NCBI RefSeq assembly: GCF_900110435.1
Contig: NZ_FODT01000002.1
Location: forward strand, 124,001-188,000
Direction: 5' to 3'
Source: Rhodopseudomonas pseudopalustris
Lineage (GTDB): Bacteria; Pseudomonadota; Alphaproteobacteria; Rhizobiales; Xanthobacteraceae
DNA: 64,000 nt
The translations under genes were made by a program, and so were the position numbers. The notes under the pieces were generated by a model. The model was given only the letters and a program-made list of their open reading frames with translations. It had not been told where the DNA came from and made no database searches. The first letter of the stretch is position 1. The number at the start of each line of letters is the position of its first letter. Of the stretch, positions 34,530 to 42,369 are shown piece by piece.

Positions 34530-35774
34530 TTGTCCATTACCCGACGTTCGTTTGGAATCGGCGCGACTGGCCTGATGCTCGGTACGGTCGCTGCTCCCTG
34601 GGTCCGCAAAGCCGGCGCAGCCCCTGCTCCGATCAGGATCGGCGTGATCAACTCGATGAGCGGCAGCCTGTCCGCCTACGCGCAGGAAGGCCAGCCTGCG
34701 TTCGAGTATATGATCAAGAAGATCAACGAATCCGGCGGCATCAAGAGCAAGGACGGCGCCAAGATCCAGCTGATCCAGGCCGATGACACCAGCCAGCCGG
34801 CCCGCACCGCGACCGAAGCGCGGCGGCTGATCACCGAAGAGAAGGTGCATCTGCTGACCGGCACCATCCTCAGCGCGCAGATGCTGGCGCTGACGCCGGT
34901 GCTGGATGAACTGAAGGTGCCGACGCTGTCGATCTGGGCCGGCGGGGCGCACTCGAACTACATGTTCTCGCTGGGCTACCCTTACGACCGCGGCTACGCC
35001 CAGACGATCAACGATTTCATCAAGTCGCTGCGCGACGACAGCAAGTTCCCGGTCAAGACCGCGGTGATGAGCTACTCGAACTACGAGGCCGGCCAGCAGG
35101 TCAACAAATTCCTGCTGGAGAAGCTGAAGGCCACCGGCATCGAGGTGATCGGCGAAGCGCCGCTCGACACCAAGGCGCAGGATCAGACCTCGGCGATGAT
35201 CCGCATCCGCTCGCTGAAGCCCGACATCGTCACCGGCCTGGTGACGCCGCGCGACGGCATTCTGCTGCATCAGGCGCGCTACAATCTGAACTATCACAAC
35301 AGCCTGTTCATCGGCGGCACCGGCGGCTACTCGGACCTGACGCTGTGGAAGGATCTCGGGCCGGAGATCGGCAAGGCGGTGCTGACCCGCAATCTGTTCG
35401 CGATGACCGGATTCAGCCCCGGCGCCAAGATCGATTCGATGCAGAAGATCGTCGCCGAACTGCGCGACGTCGCCAAGCTCGACCGCATCGGGCAGGGCGC
35501 CATCCAATACGCGCAGGGCGCCCGCGTGCTGCAGCATGTGCTGGAGAAGACCGCCTCGCTCGAAAGCGATGCGCTGATGGCCGCGCTCAAGGCCTTCGAA
35601 ATTCCGGCCGGCCATCCCGATCTCTACATCGCCAAGCCGAAGGGACTGCAATTCGCCGACGATCGCCTGCCGAAGGACGGCTCCGCGATGATGGTGCAGT
35701 GGATGCCGGATCAGGCGCAGGAGGTGGTGTTCCCGAAGGAGTTCGCGCAGTCCGCTCCGCGTCCCAAGAGCTGA
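34530..35774 (+). CDS. Liv-type ABC transporter substrate-binding protein with Tat signal
   Basis: 414 residues, starting at TTG 34530; GAGGAA sits five bases upstream and the reading begins exactly at a Tat motif, SITRRSFGIG with the twin arginines at 5-6. The mature part starts IRIGVINSMSGSLSAYAQEG, the type I periplasmic binding fold of branched-chain amino acid and aromatic/short acid binding proteins. Folded Tat export is unusual for LivK homologues but occurs in this lineage. First of five contiguous transporter genes. Given the acyl-CoA genes upstream, an organic acid ligand is plausible. Confidence 0.88.
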   Translation: MSITRRSFGIGATGLMLGTVAAPWVRKAGAAPAPIRIGVINSMSGSLSAYAQEGQPAFEYMIKKINESGGIKSKDGAKIQLIQADDTSQPARTATEARRLITEEKVHLLTGTILSAQMLALTPVLDELKVPTLSIWAGGAHSNYMFSLGYPYDRGYAQTINDFIKSLRDDSKFPVKTAVMSYSNYEAGQQVNKFLLEKLKATGIEVIGEAPLDTKAQDQTSAMIRIRSLKPDIVTGLVTPRDGILLHQARYNLNYHNSLFIGGTGGYSDLTLWKDLGPEIGKAVLTRNLFAMTGFSPGAKIDSMQKIVAELRDVAKLDRIGQGAIQYAQGARVLQHVLEKTASLESDALMAALKAFEIPAGHPDLYIAKPKGLQFADDRLPKDGSAMMVQWMPDQAQEVVFPKEFAQSAPRPKS

Positions 35775-35781
35775 GCCGGTC

Positions 35782-36501
35782 GTGCCGCTGCTCGAGGTCG
35801 ACAGAGTCAGTAAACGCTTCGGCGGCCTGCAGGCGCTGAATGATGTCAGCTTTGCCGTGGAGAAGGGCGAGATCCTCGGAATCATCGGCCCGAACGGCGC
35901 CGGCAAGACGACGCTGTTCGGCGTCATTTCGGGCTTCACCCCGCCGTCCAGCGGCGAGGTGAAGTTCGACGGCCGCCTCATCACCGGCGTGTCGCCGGAC
36001 CGGCTGACGCGGCGCGGGCTGATCCGAAGTTTCCAGATCGTGCAGACCTTCGCCGACATGACGACGCTTGAGGTGGTCACCACCGCGGCGCTGACCCGGC
36101 GGCCGATCCGGCAGGCGACCGACTACGCGGCCGAAGTGCTGACCCGCGTCGGCCTCGGCGGCAAGCTCGATGAAACCCCGGCGACGTTGTCGCTGCAGGA
36201 CAAGAAGCTGCTCGAAGTCGCCAAATGCGTCGCGACCGACCCGCAGTGCATCCTGCTCGACGAAGTGATGGCGGGGCTGACGATGGCCGAGACCGAGGCG
36301 CCGATGGCGATCATCCGCGAACTCAACCGCGCCGGCGTCACCATCGTGATGGTCGAGCACGTGATGCCGGTGATCATGCGAATGGCGACACGGATGGTCG
36401 TGATCAATTTCGGCGAGAAGATCGCCGAAGGCACGCCGGATTCCATCATCAAGGACCGCAAGGTGATCGACGCATATTTCGGAGAGCATCTCGATGCTTG
36501 A
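35782..36501 (+). CDS. livG: Liv-type ABC transporter ATP-binding protein (LivG-like)
   Basis: 239 residues from GTG 35782, 7 bp after the binding-protein stop. Walker A GPNGAGKTT (about 36-44) and Walker B CILLDEVMAGL are present. The ABC signature is degenerate: where LSxGEQR is expected it reads LSLQDKKLLEVAKCV, and the D-loop region has Val for the usual Pro (DEV for DEP). ATPase function of this subunit may be altered, with LivF carrying the canonical signature. Overlaps the livF start by 8 bp. Confidence 0.88.
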   Translation: MPLLEVDRVSKRFGGLQALNDVSFAVEKGEILGIIGPNGAGKTTLFGVISGFTPPSSGEVKFDGRLITGVSPDRLTRRGLIRSFQIVQTFADMTTLEVVTTAALTRRPIRQATDYAAEVLTRVGLGGKLDETPATLSLQDKKLLEVAKCVATDPQCILLDEVMAGLTMAETEAPMAIIRELNRAGVTIVMVEHVMPVIMRMATRMVVINFGEKIAEGTPDSIIKDRKVIDAYFGEHLDA

Positions 36502-37198
36502 GGTCGAGGGGCTGGTCGCGGGCTACGGCGGATCGCCGATCCTGCGCGACGTGTCGATCAGGCTCGCCAGCGGCGATATTGTCGGGCTGCTCGGCGCCAA
36601 CAACGCCGGCAAGACCACGCTGATCAATTGTCTGTCCGGCCTGGTGTCGCCGATGGCGGGCAAGATCCTGTTCGAGGGACAGGACATCACGCGCGCGACC
36701 TCGCAGCAGCGGGTCGAGCTCGGCATCATTCAGGTGCCCGAAGGCCGGCTGGTGTTTCCGGAGATGAGCGTGCGCGAGAACCTGCTGCTCGGCGGGTTCT
36801 GCGATCGCGCCAGGCCGCATCGGCCCGCGCAGATGACCAAGGTGCTCGAGCTGTTTCCGCGGTTGCAGGAGCGGCTGTCGCAGGCGGCGGGCACGCTGTC
36901 GGGCGGCGAGCAGCAAATGCTGGCGATCGGCCGCGGCCTGATGGCCGAGGCGCGCGTCCTGATGCTGGACGAGCCGTCGCTCGGGCTCTCGCCGCTGTTC
37001 GTCCAGTACATCTTCGAGATCATCGACCGGCTGCACAGTGACGGCCTGACGATACTGCTGGTCGAGCAGAATCTCAATCTGACGCTGCGGCACGCGCAGC
37101 GTTGCTATGTGCTCGAACGCGGACAGATCGCCGTCGAAGGCGACGCCGATGTCGTGCGCGACGATCCGCGAACGCGGCAAGCCTATCTGGGTCTGTGA
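36494..37198 (+). CDS. livF: Liv-type ABC transporter ATP-binding protein (LivF-like)
   Basis: 234 residues. Walker A GANNAGKTT (about 34-42), canonical signature LSGGEQQMLAIGRGL, Walker B VLMLDEPSLGL and the switch histidine region replaced by ILLVEQNLN, as is normal for LivF. Starts with ATG overlapping the livG end. Works as a heterodimer with LivG on the LivHM channel. Confidence 0.9.
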   Translation: MLEVEGLVAGYGGSPILRDVSIRLASGDIVGLLGANNAGKTTLINCLSGLVSPMAGKILFEGQDITRATSQQRVELGIIQVPEGRLVFPEMSVRENLLLGGFCDRARPHRPAQMTKVLELFPRLQERLSQAAGTLSGGEQQMLAIGRGLMAEARVLMLDEPSLGLSPLFVQYIFEIIDRLHSDGLTILLVEQNLNLTLRHAQRCYVLERGQIAVEGDADVVRDDPRTRQAYLGL

Positions 37199-37208
37199 GG
37201 AGACTGAA

Positions 37209-38072
37209 GTGAACGAACTCTGGCAGGCCTTGGCGCAAGGCGTTCTGATCGGAAGCACCTACGGGTTGTTGGCGCTGGGCATGGGGCTGGTCTATGGCGT
37301 CAGCGGCATCGTCAATTTCGCCCATGGCGATTTCATCTCGCTGGCGATGTTCATCTCGCTCGCGCTGTTCTCCGCCTTCGCGCTGGACCCTTACGTCTCG
37401 GTGCTGATCACCATCCCGGTGATGGCGGCGCTCGGCGCGTTGGTCTATCGCTTTCTGCTGCGGCCGATGGCGGGGCATCAGTTCCTGATGATCGTGCAGC
37501 TCACGCTCGGTCTCAGCCTGTTGCTGCAGAACGGCATCATGATGGTGTTCGGCGGCCAGCCGGCGCGCACCCCCTCGATCGTCGAATCCAAGCTGATCAT
37601 TCTCGGCGACGTGGTGCTGCGGATGCCGCATGTGATCGCCTTCGTCGTCGCCTTCGCGATGGCGATCGGGCTGTATGTGATGCTGCGCTCGACCGATTTC
37701 GGCCGTTCGATCCGCGCCGTGCATCAGAACGCGCGCGCTGCGGCGCTGATGGGCGTCGACGTCGGCCGCGTCCAGGTCGTCACCTTCGCGATAGGCCTCG
37801 GCATTCTCGCGGTCGCCGCGGCGCTGTTGCTGCCGGGTACGCCGATCCAGCCGACCCAGGGCTTGCAGTACACCGTGATCACGCTGCTGGTCGTGGTGCT
37901 CGGCGGCATGACGAATTTCGTCAGCATCATGATCAGCGGTCTGGTGATCGGCATCGCCGAAGCATTCGGCACGGTCTATGTCTCGGACACGCTGGGGCGG
38001 CTGGTGCCCTATGCGATCTTCGTGCTGATCATGCTGTTCCGTCCGCAGGGGCTGACCTGGAGGACGTCATGA
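37209..38072 (+). CDS. livH: Liv-type ABC transporter permease (LivH-like)
   Basis: 287 residues from GTG 37209, preceded by GAGGAG at 37197-37202; the upstream in-frame ATG (37107) lies inside livF. About eight helices, with GLVYGVSGIVNFAHGDFISL near residue 24 and the cytoplasmic HQNARAAALMGVDVGRV coupling loop typical of LivH. Overlaps the livM ATG by 4 bp. Confidence 0.9.
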   Translation: MNELWQALAQGVLIGSTYGLLALGMGLVYGVSGIVNFAHGDFISLAMFISLALFSAFALDPYVSVLITIPVMAALGALVYRFLLRPMAGHQFLMIVQLTLGLSLLLQNGIMMVFGGQPARTPSIVESKLIILGDVVLRMPHVIAFVVAFAMAIGLYVMLRSTDFGRSIRAVHQNARAAALMGVDVGRVQVVTFAIGLGILAVAAALLLPGTPIQPTQGLQYTVITLLVVVLGGMTNFVSIMISGLVIGIAEAFGTVYVSDTLGRLVPYAIFVLIMLFRPQGLTWRTS

Positions 38073-39055
38073 TCGGCCAGGGCTTCTACAAGACGCTGGC
38101 GTCGCCGTGGCTGTGGGGTGCCCTGCTGCTCACCGCGGCGTTGCCGCTGATGCTGAACAGCTACTATCTCCATATCCTCACCATCGCGCTGGTCTATGTC
38201 GCGCTGGCCTCGGCTTGGAACATCGTCGGCGGCATGGCCGGACAGATCTCGCTGGCGCACAGCCTGTTCATCGGCACCGGCGCGATGCTGTCGACCGCGC
38301 TGCTGGTCAAGCTCGGCATCAATATGTGGGCGGGGCTGGTGATTTCCGCCGCGATCGCCGGGTTGCTCGGCGCGATCATCGCGTGGATCGATTTCCGGTT
38401 TCAGCTCGGCCATCTGTCGTTCGTGCTGATCACGCTGGCCTTCGCCGAGATGGCCGCGATCGTGGTCGAGGGCTGGGAATTCCTCGGTGGCGCGTCGGGC
38501 CTGCTGCTGCCGCGCGACACCGGTGACGTCTGGGCGTTCCAGTTCGGCGGCGTCCGCGGCGCATTCTGGGTGATGCTCGGGCTCGCCGCGACGATTGCGC
38601 TGATCAACGTCGCCATTCTGAACTCGCCGCTCGGCTATTATCTGCGCACCATCCGGGACAACGAGAAGGCGGCGCAGGCGATCGGCGTCGACGTGCTGCG
38701 GCACAAGATGATCGCGATGACCATCTCGGCGGTGCTGACCTCGATCGTCGGCACCTGTTATGTCCGCTATCTGACCTTCGCCGATCCCTATCTGCTGGCG
38801 TCGCCGCTGATCACCATCGAGATCGTGCTGTTCGCCACCGTCGGCGGGCTCGGCCGCGCCTTCGGCCCGGCGCTCGGCGCATTGCTGCTGGTGCCGCTGG
38901 GCGAAGTGCTGCGTGGCCAGCTCGGCGGCGCCGTGCCGGGGCTGCACTACTTCATCTATGGCGTCGTGGTGATCGTCGTGATTCTCGTCACGCCACGCGG
39001 GCTGCTGCCGCTGTTCGAAAAACTGGTGCGACGGCGCCGGCCGGCCGCGTCTTAA
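38069..39055 (+). CDS. livM: Liv-type ABC transporter permease (LivM-like)
   Basis: 328 residues with about nine to ten helices. NIVGGMAGQISLAHSLFIGTG near residue 50 and the IRDNEKAAQAIGVDVLRHK coupling loop near 192 are LivM hallmarks. The C-terminus ends in a basic tail (RRRRPAAS). Last gene of the importer; followed by a family A intergenic palindrome. Confidence 0.9.
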   Translation: MIGQGFYKTLASPWLWGALLLTAALPLMLNSYYLHILTIALVYVALASAWNIVGGMAGQISLAHSLFIGTGAMLSTALLVKLGINMWAGLVISAAIAGLLGAIIAWIDFRFQLGHLSFVLITLAFAEMAAIVVEGWEFLGGASGLLLPRDTGDVWAFQFGGVRGAFWVMLGLAATIALINVAILNSPLGYYLRTIRDNEKAAQAIGVDVLRHKMIAMTISAVLTSIVGTCYVRYLTFADPYLLASPLITIEIVLFATVGGLGRAFGPALGALLLVPLGEVLRGQLGGAVPGLHYFIYGVVVIVVILVTPRGLLPLFEKLVRRRRPAAS

Positions 39056-39125
39056 AGCGTTTCCGGTTCTGATCGAATCAGAACCGGCGCTCTAACTTAT
39101 TGTCTGACACGTTGGCTTCACGGAG
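39055..39125. repeat. Intergenic palindromic repeat, family A, copy 2
   Basis: Perfect 11-bp hairpin arms CCGGTTCTGAT (39063-39073) and ATCAGAACCGG (39077-39087) with loop CGA, then CTCTAACTTATTG and a CACGTTGGCTTCACGG tail, parallel to the copy at 10403. Starts at the livM stop codon. Too few T residues follow for a standard terminator, though it may slow 3' decay. Confidence 0.75.
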
Positions 39126-39210
39126 CCGGTCTCCGCTTCGCTCGAAGATGCGATAACGACATCGGCGCGGTTGCCCGCGCCGATTATTCGTCCGATCAGC
39201 GGCGGCGCAT

Positions 39211-40284
39211 TTACTCGCCCGACACCAGCTTGATCCGCGGCGGGACCGCCTTTGCGAGCAGGCCTCGATAGGCCGCCAGATAGTCGAGCGCCATCCGCCG
39301 CGCTGTGAAGCGTTCCTCGAACCGTGCGCGGATCGCGGAGCGATCGAGATCTTCGAGTTGATGCACAGCCGTCACCGCGCTGGTCTCGTCCTCGACGATG
39401 AATCCGGTCAGTCCCTGTTCGATGATCTCGGGGACTGAGCCGCGGTTATAGGCGATCACCGGCGCGCCGCAGGCGAGCGATTCGATCATCACCAGGCCGA
39501 ACGGCTCCGGCCAATCCAGCGGCAGCAGCAATCCCAGCGCGCCGCTGAGAAACTCGGATTTCTCCTGGTCGCCGATTTCGCCGATGAACTCGATCAGCGG
39601 GTGACGCAACATCGGCTCGATGACCTGTTCGAAATACTCCAGATCGGCCCGGTCGACCTTCGCCGCGATCTTCAGCGGGACATTGGCGCGGATCGCGATC
39701 CGGATCGCACGGTCGACGCCCTTCTCCGGCGCGATCCGCCCGAGTACCGCGAGATAGCTCGGCTTGCGGACCAGCGGCGTCAGCAGGTCGGCCGGAAGCC
39801 CGTGATGGATGGTGCGGATCCAGTTCGCCTTCGGCACCGGGCGCCGCTGTGAATCCGAAATCGACACCACCGGCACATCTGCGAAAGCCGCGAACACCGG
39901 CTGATGCTCGGGCAAATCGAGACGGCCGTGCAGCGTTGTAATGAAGGGCGTCGGCTGTCGACGAAACAGCGACCAGGGATAGTAATCGAGATGGAAGTGG
40001 AGGAGATCGAATTCCTCTTTGTCACACCGTTGTCTCACCTGCTCCAGCATGACCATGTGCAGCGCGTTGGCGTCGCGCACCGCGCCATCGAGGCGGAGCG
40101 CTCTCGGCCAGGTCGCCTCGAGTTTCGCCGACGTCGTGGAATCGCCGGAGGCGAACAGCGTCACGTCGTGTCCGAGCGCGACGAGTTCTTCGGTCAACCA
40201 ATGCACGACTCTTTCCGTACCGCCGTAGAGCTTGGGCGGGATAGCCTCCGTCAGCGGAGCAACCTGCGCAATGCGCATCGACAT
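39211..40284 (-). CDS. Glycosyltransferase family 4 (GT-B fold)
   Basis: 357 residues. N-terminal domain with PPKLYGGTERVV near residue 16 (glycine-rich acceptor loop), C-terminal domain with LGRIAPEKGVDRAI (181-194) and the EX7E motif EPFGLVMIE with glutamates 260 and 268. A strong ribosome site (GAAGGAGA) precedes the ATG. Homologues with this start, often annotated as involved in lipopolysaccharide or trehalose-like glycan synthesis, sit near ABC exporters and debranching enzymes. Divergent from the exporter. Confidence 0.87.
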   Translation of the reverse strand: MSMRIAQVAPLTEAIPPKLYGGTERVVHWLTEELVALGHDVTLFASGDSTTSAKLEATWPRALRLDGAVRDANALHMVMLEQVRQRCDKEEFDLLHFHLDYYPWSLFRRQPTPFITTLHGRLDLPEHQPVFAAFADVPVVSISDSQRRPVPKANWIRTIHHGLPADLLTPLVRKPSYLAVLGRIAPEKGVDRAIRIAIRANVPLKIAAKVDRADLEYFEQVIEPMLRHPLIEFIGEIGDQEKSEFLSGALGLLLPLDWPEPFGLVMIESLACGAPVIAYNRGSVPEIIEQGLTGFIVEDETSAVTAVHQLEDLDRSAIRARFEERFTARRMALDYLAAYRGLLAKAVPPRIKLVSGE

Positions 40285-40530
40285 GTCTCCTTCTTTCGCG
40301 GTGGAACAAAGCAGGATTTATCGAACGGCACCGGCATTGCCACGACGGGAACGATTTTGCAGATGCGAGGTTCCTAAGGAGCGCGCACTTCTTCCACCGT
40401 GCTGTCTTGTTGATGCCACTTCCCGATGTCCTTTTGCGTTCGCCCGTGAATCGATCAGGGGCGGTGTACCGGAGCGAAGGCGTCTATCGCTTGTGACATG
40501 GGCGAAGATGCGTTGCAGAGGCGGACTTTT

Positions 40531-42288
40531 ATGGACTCTCTTTCAGGATATTCGCGGCGCCCGTTTGCCTTCATCTTGCGCTATTTGCGTCAGCGTCCGG
40601 GCACGCATCTGGTCATTCTTGGATGCGTTCTGCTGGCGGTCGCGTGTTCGGTGGGCACTCAGTACGGCGTGAAATATCTGGTCGATGGCCTCACGCGCGG
40701 GCAGTCGGGCGTCGTCTGGCTCGGCTTCCTCTTCCTGATATCGCTGATCGCCGCCGACAATTTCCTCTGGCGGATCGCCAGCTGGGTCGGGAGTTTCACC
40801 TTCGTCGGCGTCACCGCGGATCTGCGGCGTGACATGTTCCGGCATCTCACCGGCCATGCGCCGAGCTATTTCTCCGATCGCCTGCCCGGGATGCTGTCGA
40901 GTCGCATCACGGCGACTTCGAACGCGGTTTTCACCATCGAAAACATGTTCGTCTGGAATGTGTTGCCGCCTTGCATCGCCACCGTCCTGTCGATTGCCCT
41001 GATCGCGACGGTCAGTGCGAAGATGGCGCTTGTGCTGGCGATCGCCTCCGCCCTGCTGATGGCGCTGGTGTTCAAGCTGGCCGCGGACGGCAAACCCCTG
41101 CACGACGAATTCGCCGACAAGGCCGCGACCGTCGACGGCGAGATGGTGGACGTGATCAATAATATGCCGCTGGTCCGCGCTTTCTGCGGACTCGGATACG
41201 AGCACGCCCGGTTCGAGAACACCGTCAATCTCGAGGTCAACGCCCGCGGTCGCAGCCTGCGTTATCTCGAGCGGCTCCGGCTGTTACACGCCGTGATCAC
41301 GGTGATTCTCACCGTGGCGTTGCTCGCCTGGGCGATTCAGCTGTGGCAGCGCGGTGGCGCGTCGACCGGCGATGTGGTGCTGATCTGCACGTTGGGCCTG
41401 TCGATCCTGCACGCGACGCGCGATCTGGCGGTGGCGCTGGTCGATGTCACGCAGCACGTCGCCCGGCTGTCAGAGGCGATCGCGACGCTGCTCGTTCCCC
41501 ACGAACTCAGCGATCATCCCGAGGCCGAGCCGCTGGCGCGGGCAGGGGCGGCGATCGCCTTTAACAATGTCTCCTTCAATTATCCGGGCGGATCGAAAGT
41601 GTTCGATCGCTTCACGCTGCGGCTCAATGCCGGCGAGCGCGTCGGATTAGTCGGCGCCTCGGGCGGCGGCAAGTCAACGCTGTTCGTATTGCTGCAGCGG
41701 TTCTACGACGCGCAGAGCGGCAGCATCACCATCGACGGCCAGGACATTTCACGCGTCACGCAGCACAGCCTGCGCGCCGCCATTTCGGTGGTTCCGCAGG
41801 ACATTTCGCTGTTTCAGCGCTCGATCCGGGACAATATCCGCTATGGCCGTCCCGAGGCCACCGACGAAGAGGTGCTGCGCGCGGCGATCGCGGCGCGCTG
41901 CGATTTCGTCGAGAAATTGCCCGAGGGACTCGACACCATGGTGGGGGATCGCGGCGTCAAGCTGTCCGGCGGTCAGCGCCAGCGGCTTGCGATCGCGCGC
42001 GCGTTCCTGAAGGATGCGCCGATCCTGCTGCTCGACGAAGCGACCGCTGCGCTCGATTCGGAATCGGAAGAAGCCATCCGCGAGGCATTGGCGCGGCTGA
42101 TGCATGGGCGTACGGTGATCGCGATCGCCCACCGTTTGGCGACGCTGCGCAATTTCGACCGCGTGGTTCTGCTGCAATCCGGCCGGATTATCGAAGATGG
42201 TCCGCCGGATCGGCTGATGCAGGGCCAGGGTCCGTACCGTGAACTGGTTGCGCGCGAGATCAGCCGCCTGGCGACGCATGTCGCCTGA
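40531..42288 (+). CDS. ABC exporter, fused TMD-NBD (ABCB/MsbA-like half transporter)
   Basis: 585 residues from ATG 40531, chosen for the GAGGCGGA ribosome site; an upstream ATG at 40498 has none. Six helices in the first ~310 residues, then a canonical NBD: Walker A GASGGGKST, signature LSGGQRQR, Walker B ILLLDEATAALDSES and the H-loop IAIAHRL. It acts as a homodimer exporting a lipid, glycan or peptide. Its place between a GT4 and a glucan-active enzyme suggests glycan or glycolipid export, as for NdvA-type proteins, but this is inference. Confidence 0.88.
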   Translation: MDSLSGYSRRPFAFILRYLRQRPGTHLVILGCVLLAVACSVGTQYGVKYLVDGLTRGQSGVVWLGFLFLISLIAADNFLWRIASWVGSFTFVGVTADLRRDMFRHLTGHAPSYFSDRLPGMLSSRITATSNAVFTIENMFVWNVLPPCIATVLSIALIATVSAKMALVLAIASALLMALVFKLAADGKPLHDEFADKAATVDGEMVDVINNMPLVRAFCGLGYEHARFENTVNLEVNARGRSLRYLERLRLLHAVITVILTVALLAWAIQLWQRGGASTGDVVLICTLGLSILHATRDLAVALVDVTQHVARLSEAIATLLVPHELSDHPEAEPLARAGAAIAFNNVSFNYPGGSKVFDRFTLRLNAGERVGLVGASGGGKSTLFVLLQRFYDAQSGSITIDGQDISRVTQHSLRAAISVVPQDISLFQRSIRDNIRYGRPEATDEEVLRAAIAARCDFVEKLPEGLDTMVGDRGVKLSGGQRQRLAIARAFLKDAPILLLDEATAALDSESEEAIREALARLMHGRTVIAIAHRLATLRNFDRVVLLQSGRIIEDGPPDRLMQGQGPYRELVAREISRLATHVA

Positions 42289-42369
42289 GTCCGCTAGTAG
42301 CGTCCTCGTATCTGCGTCCGCGTCGCGGCTGTCTCGGCCGTGTAATCAGCAAGCCGATGGGGTCGATGG

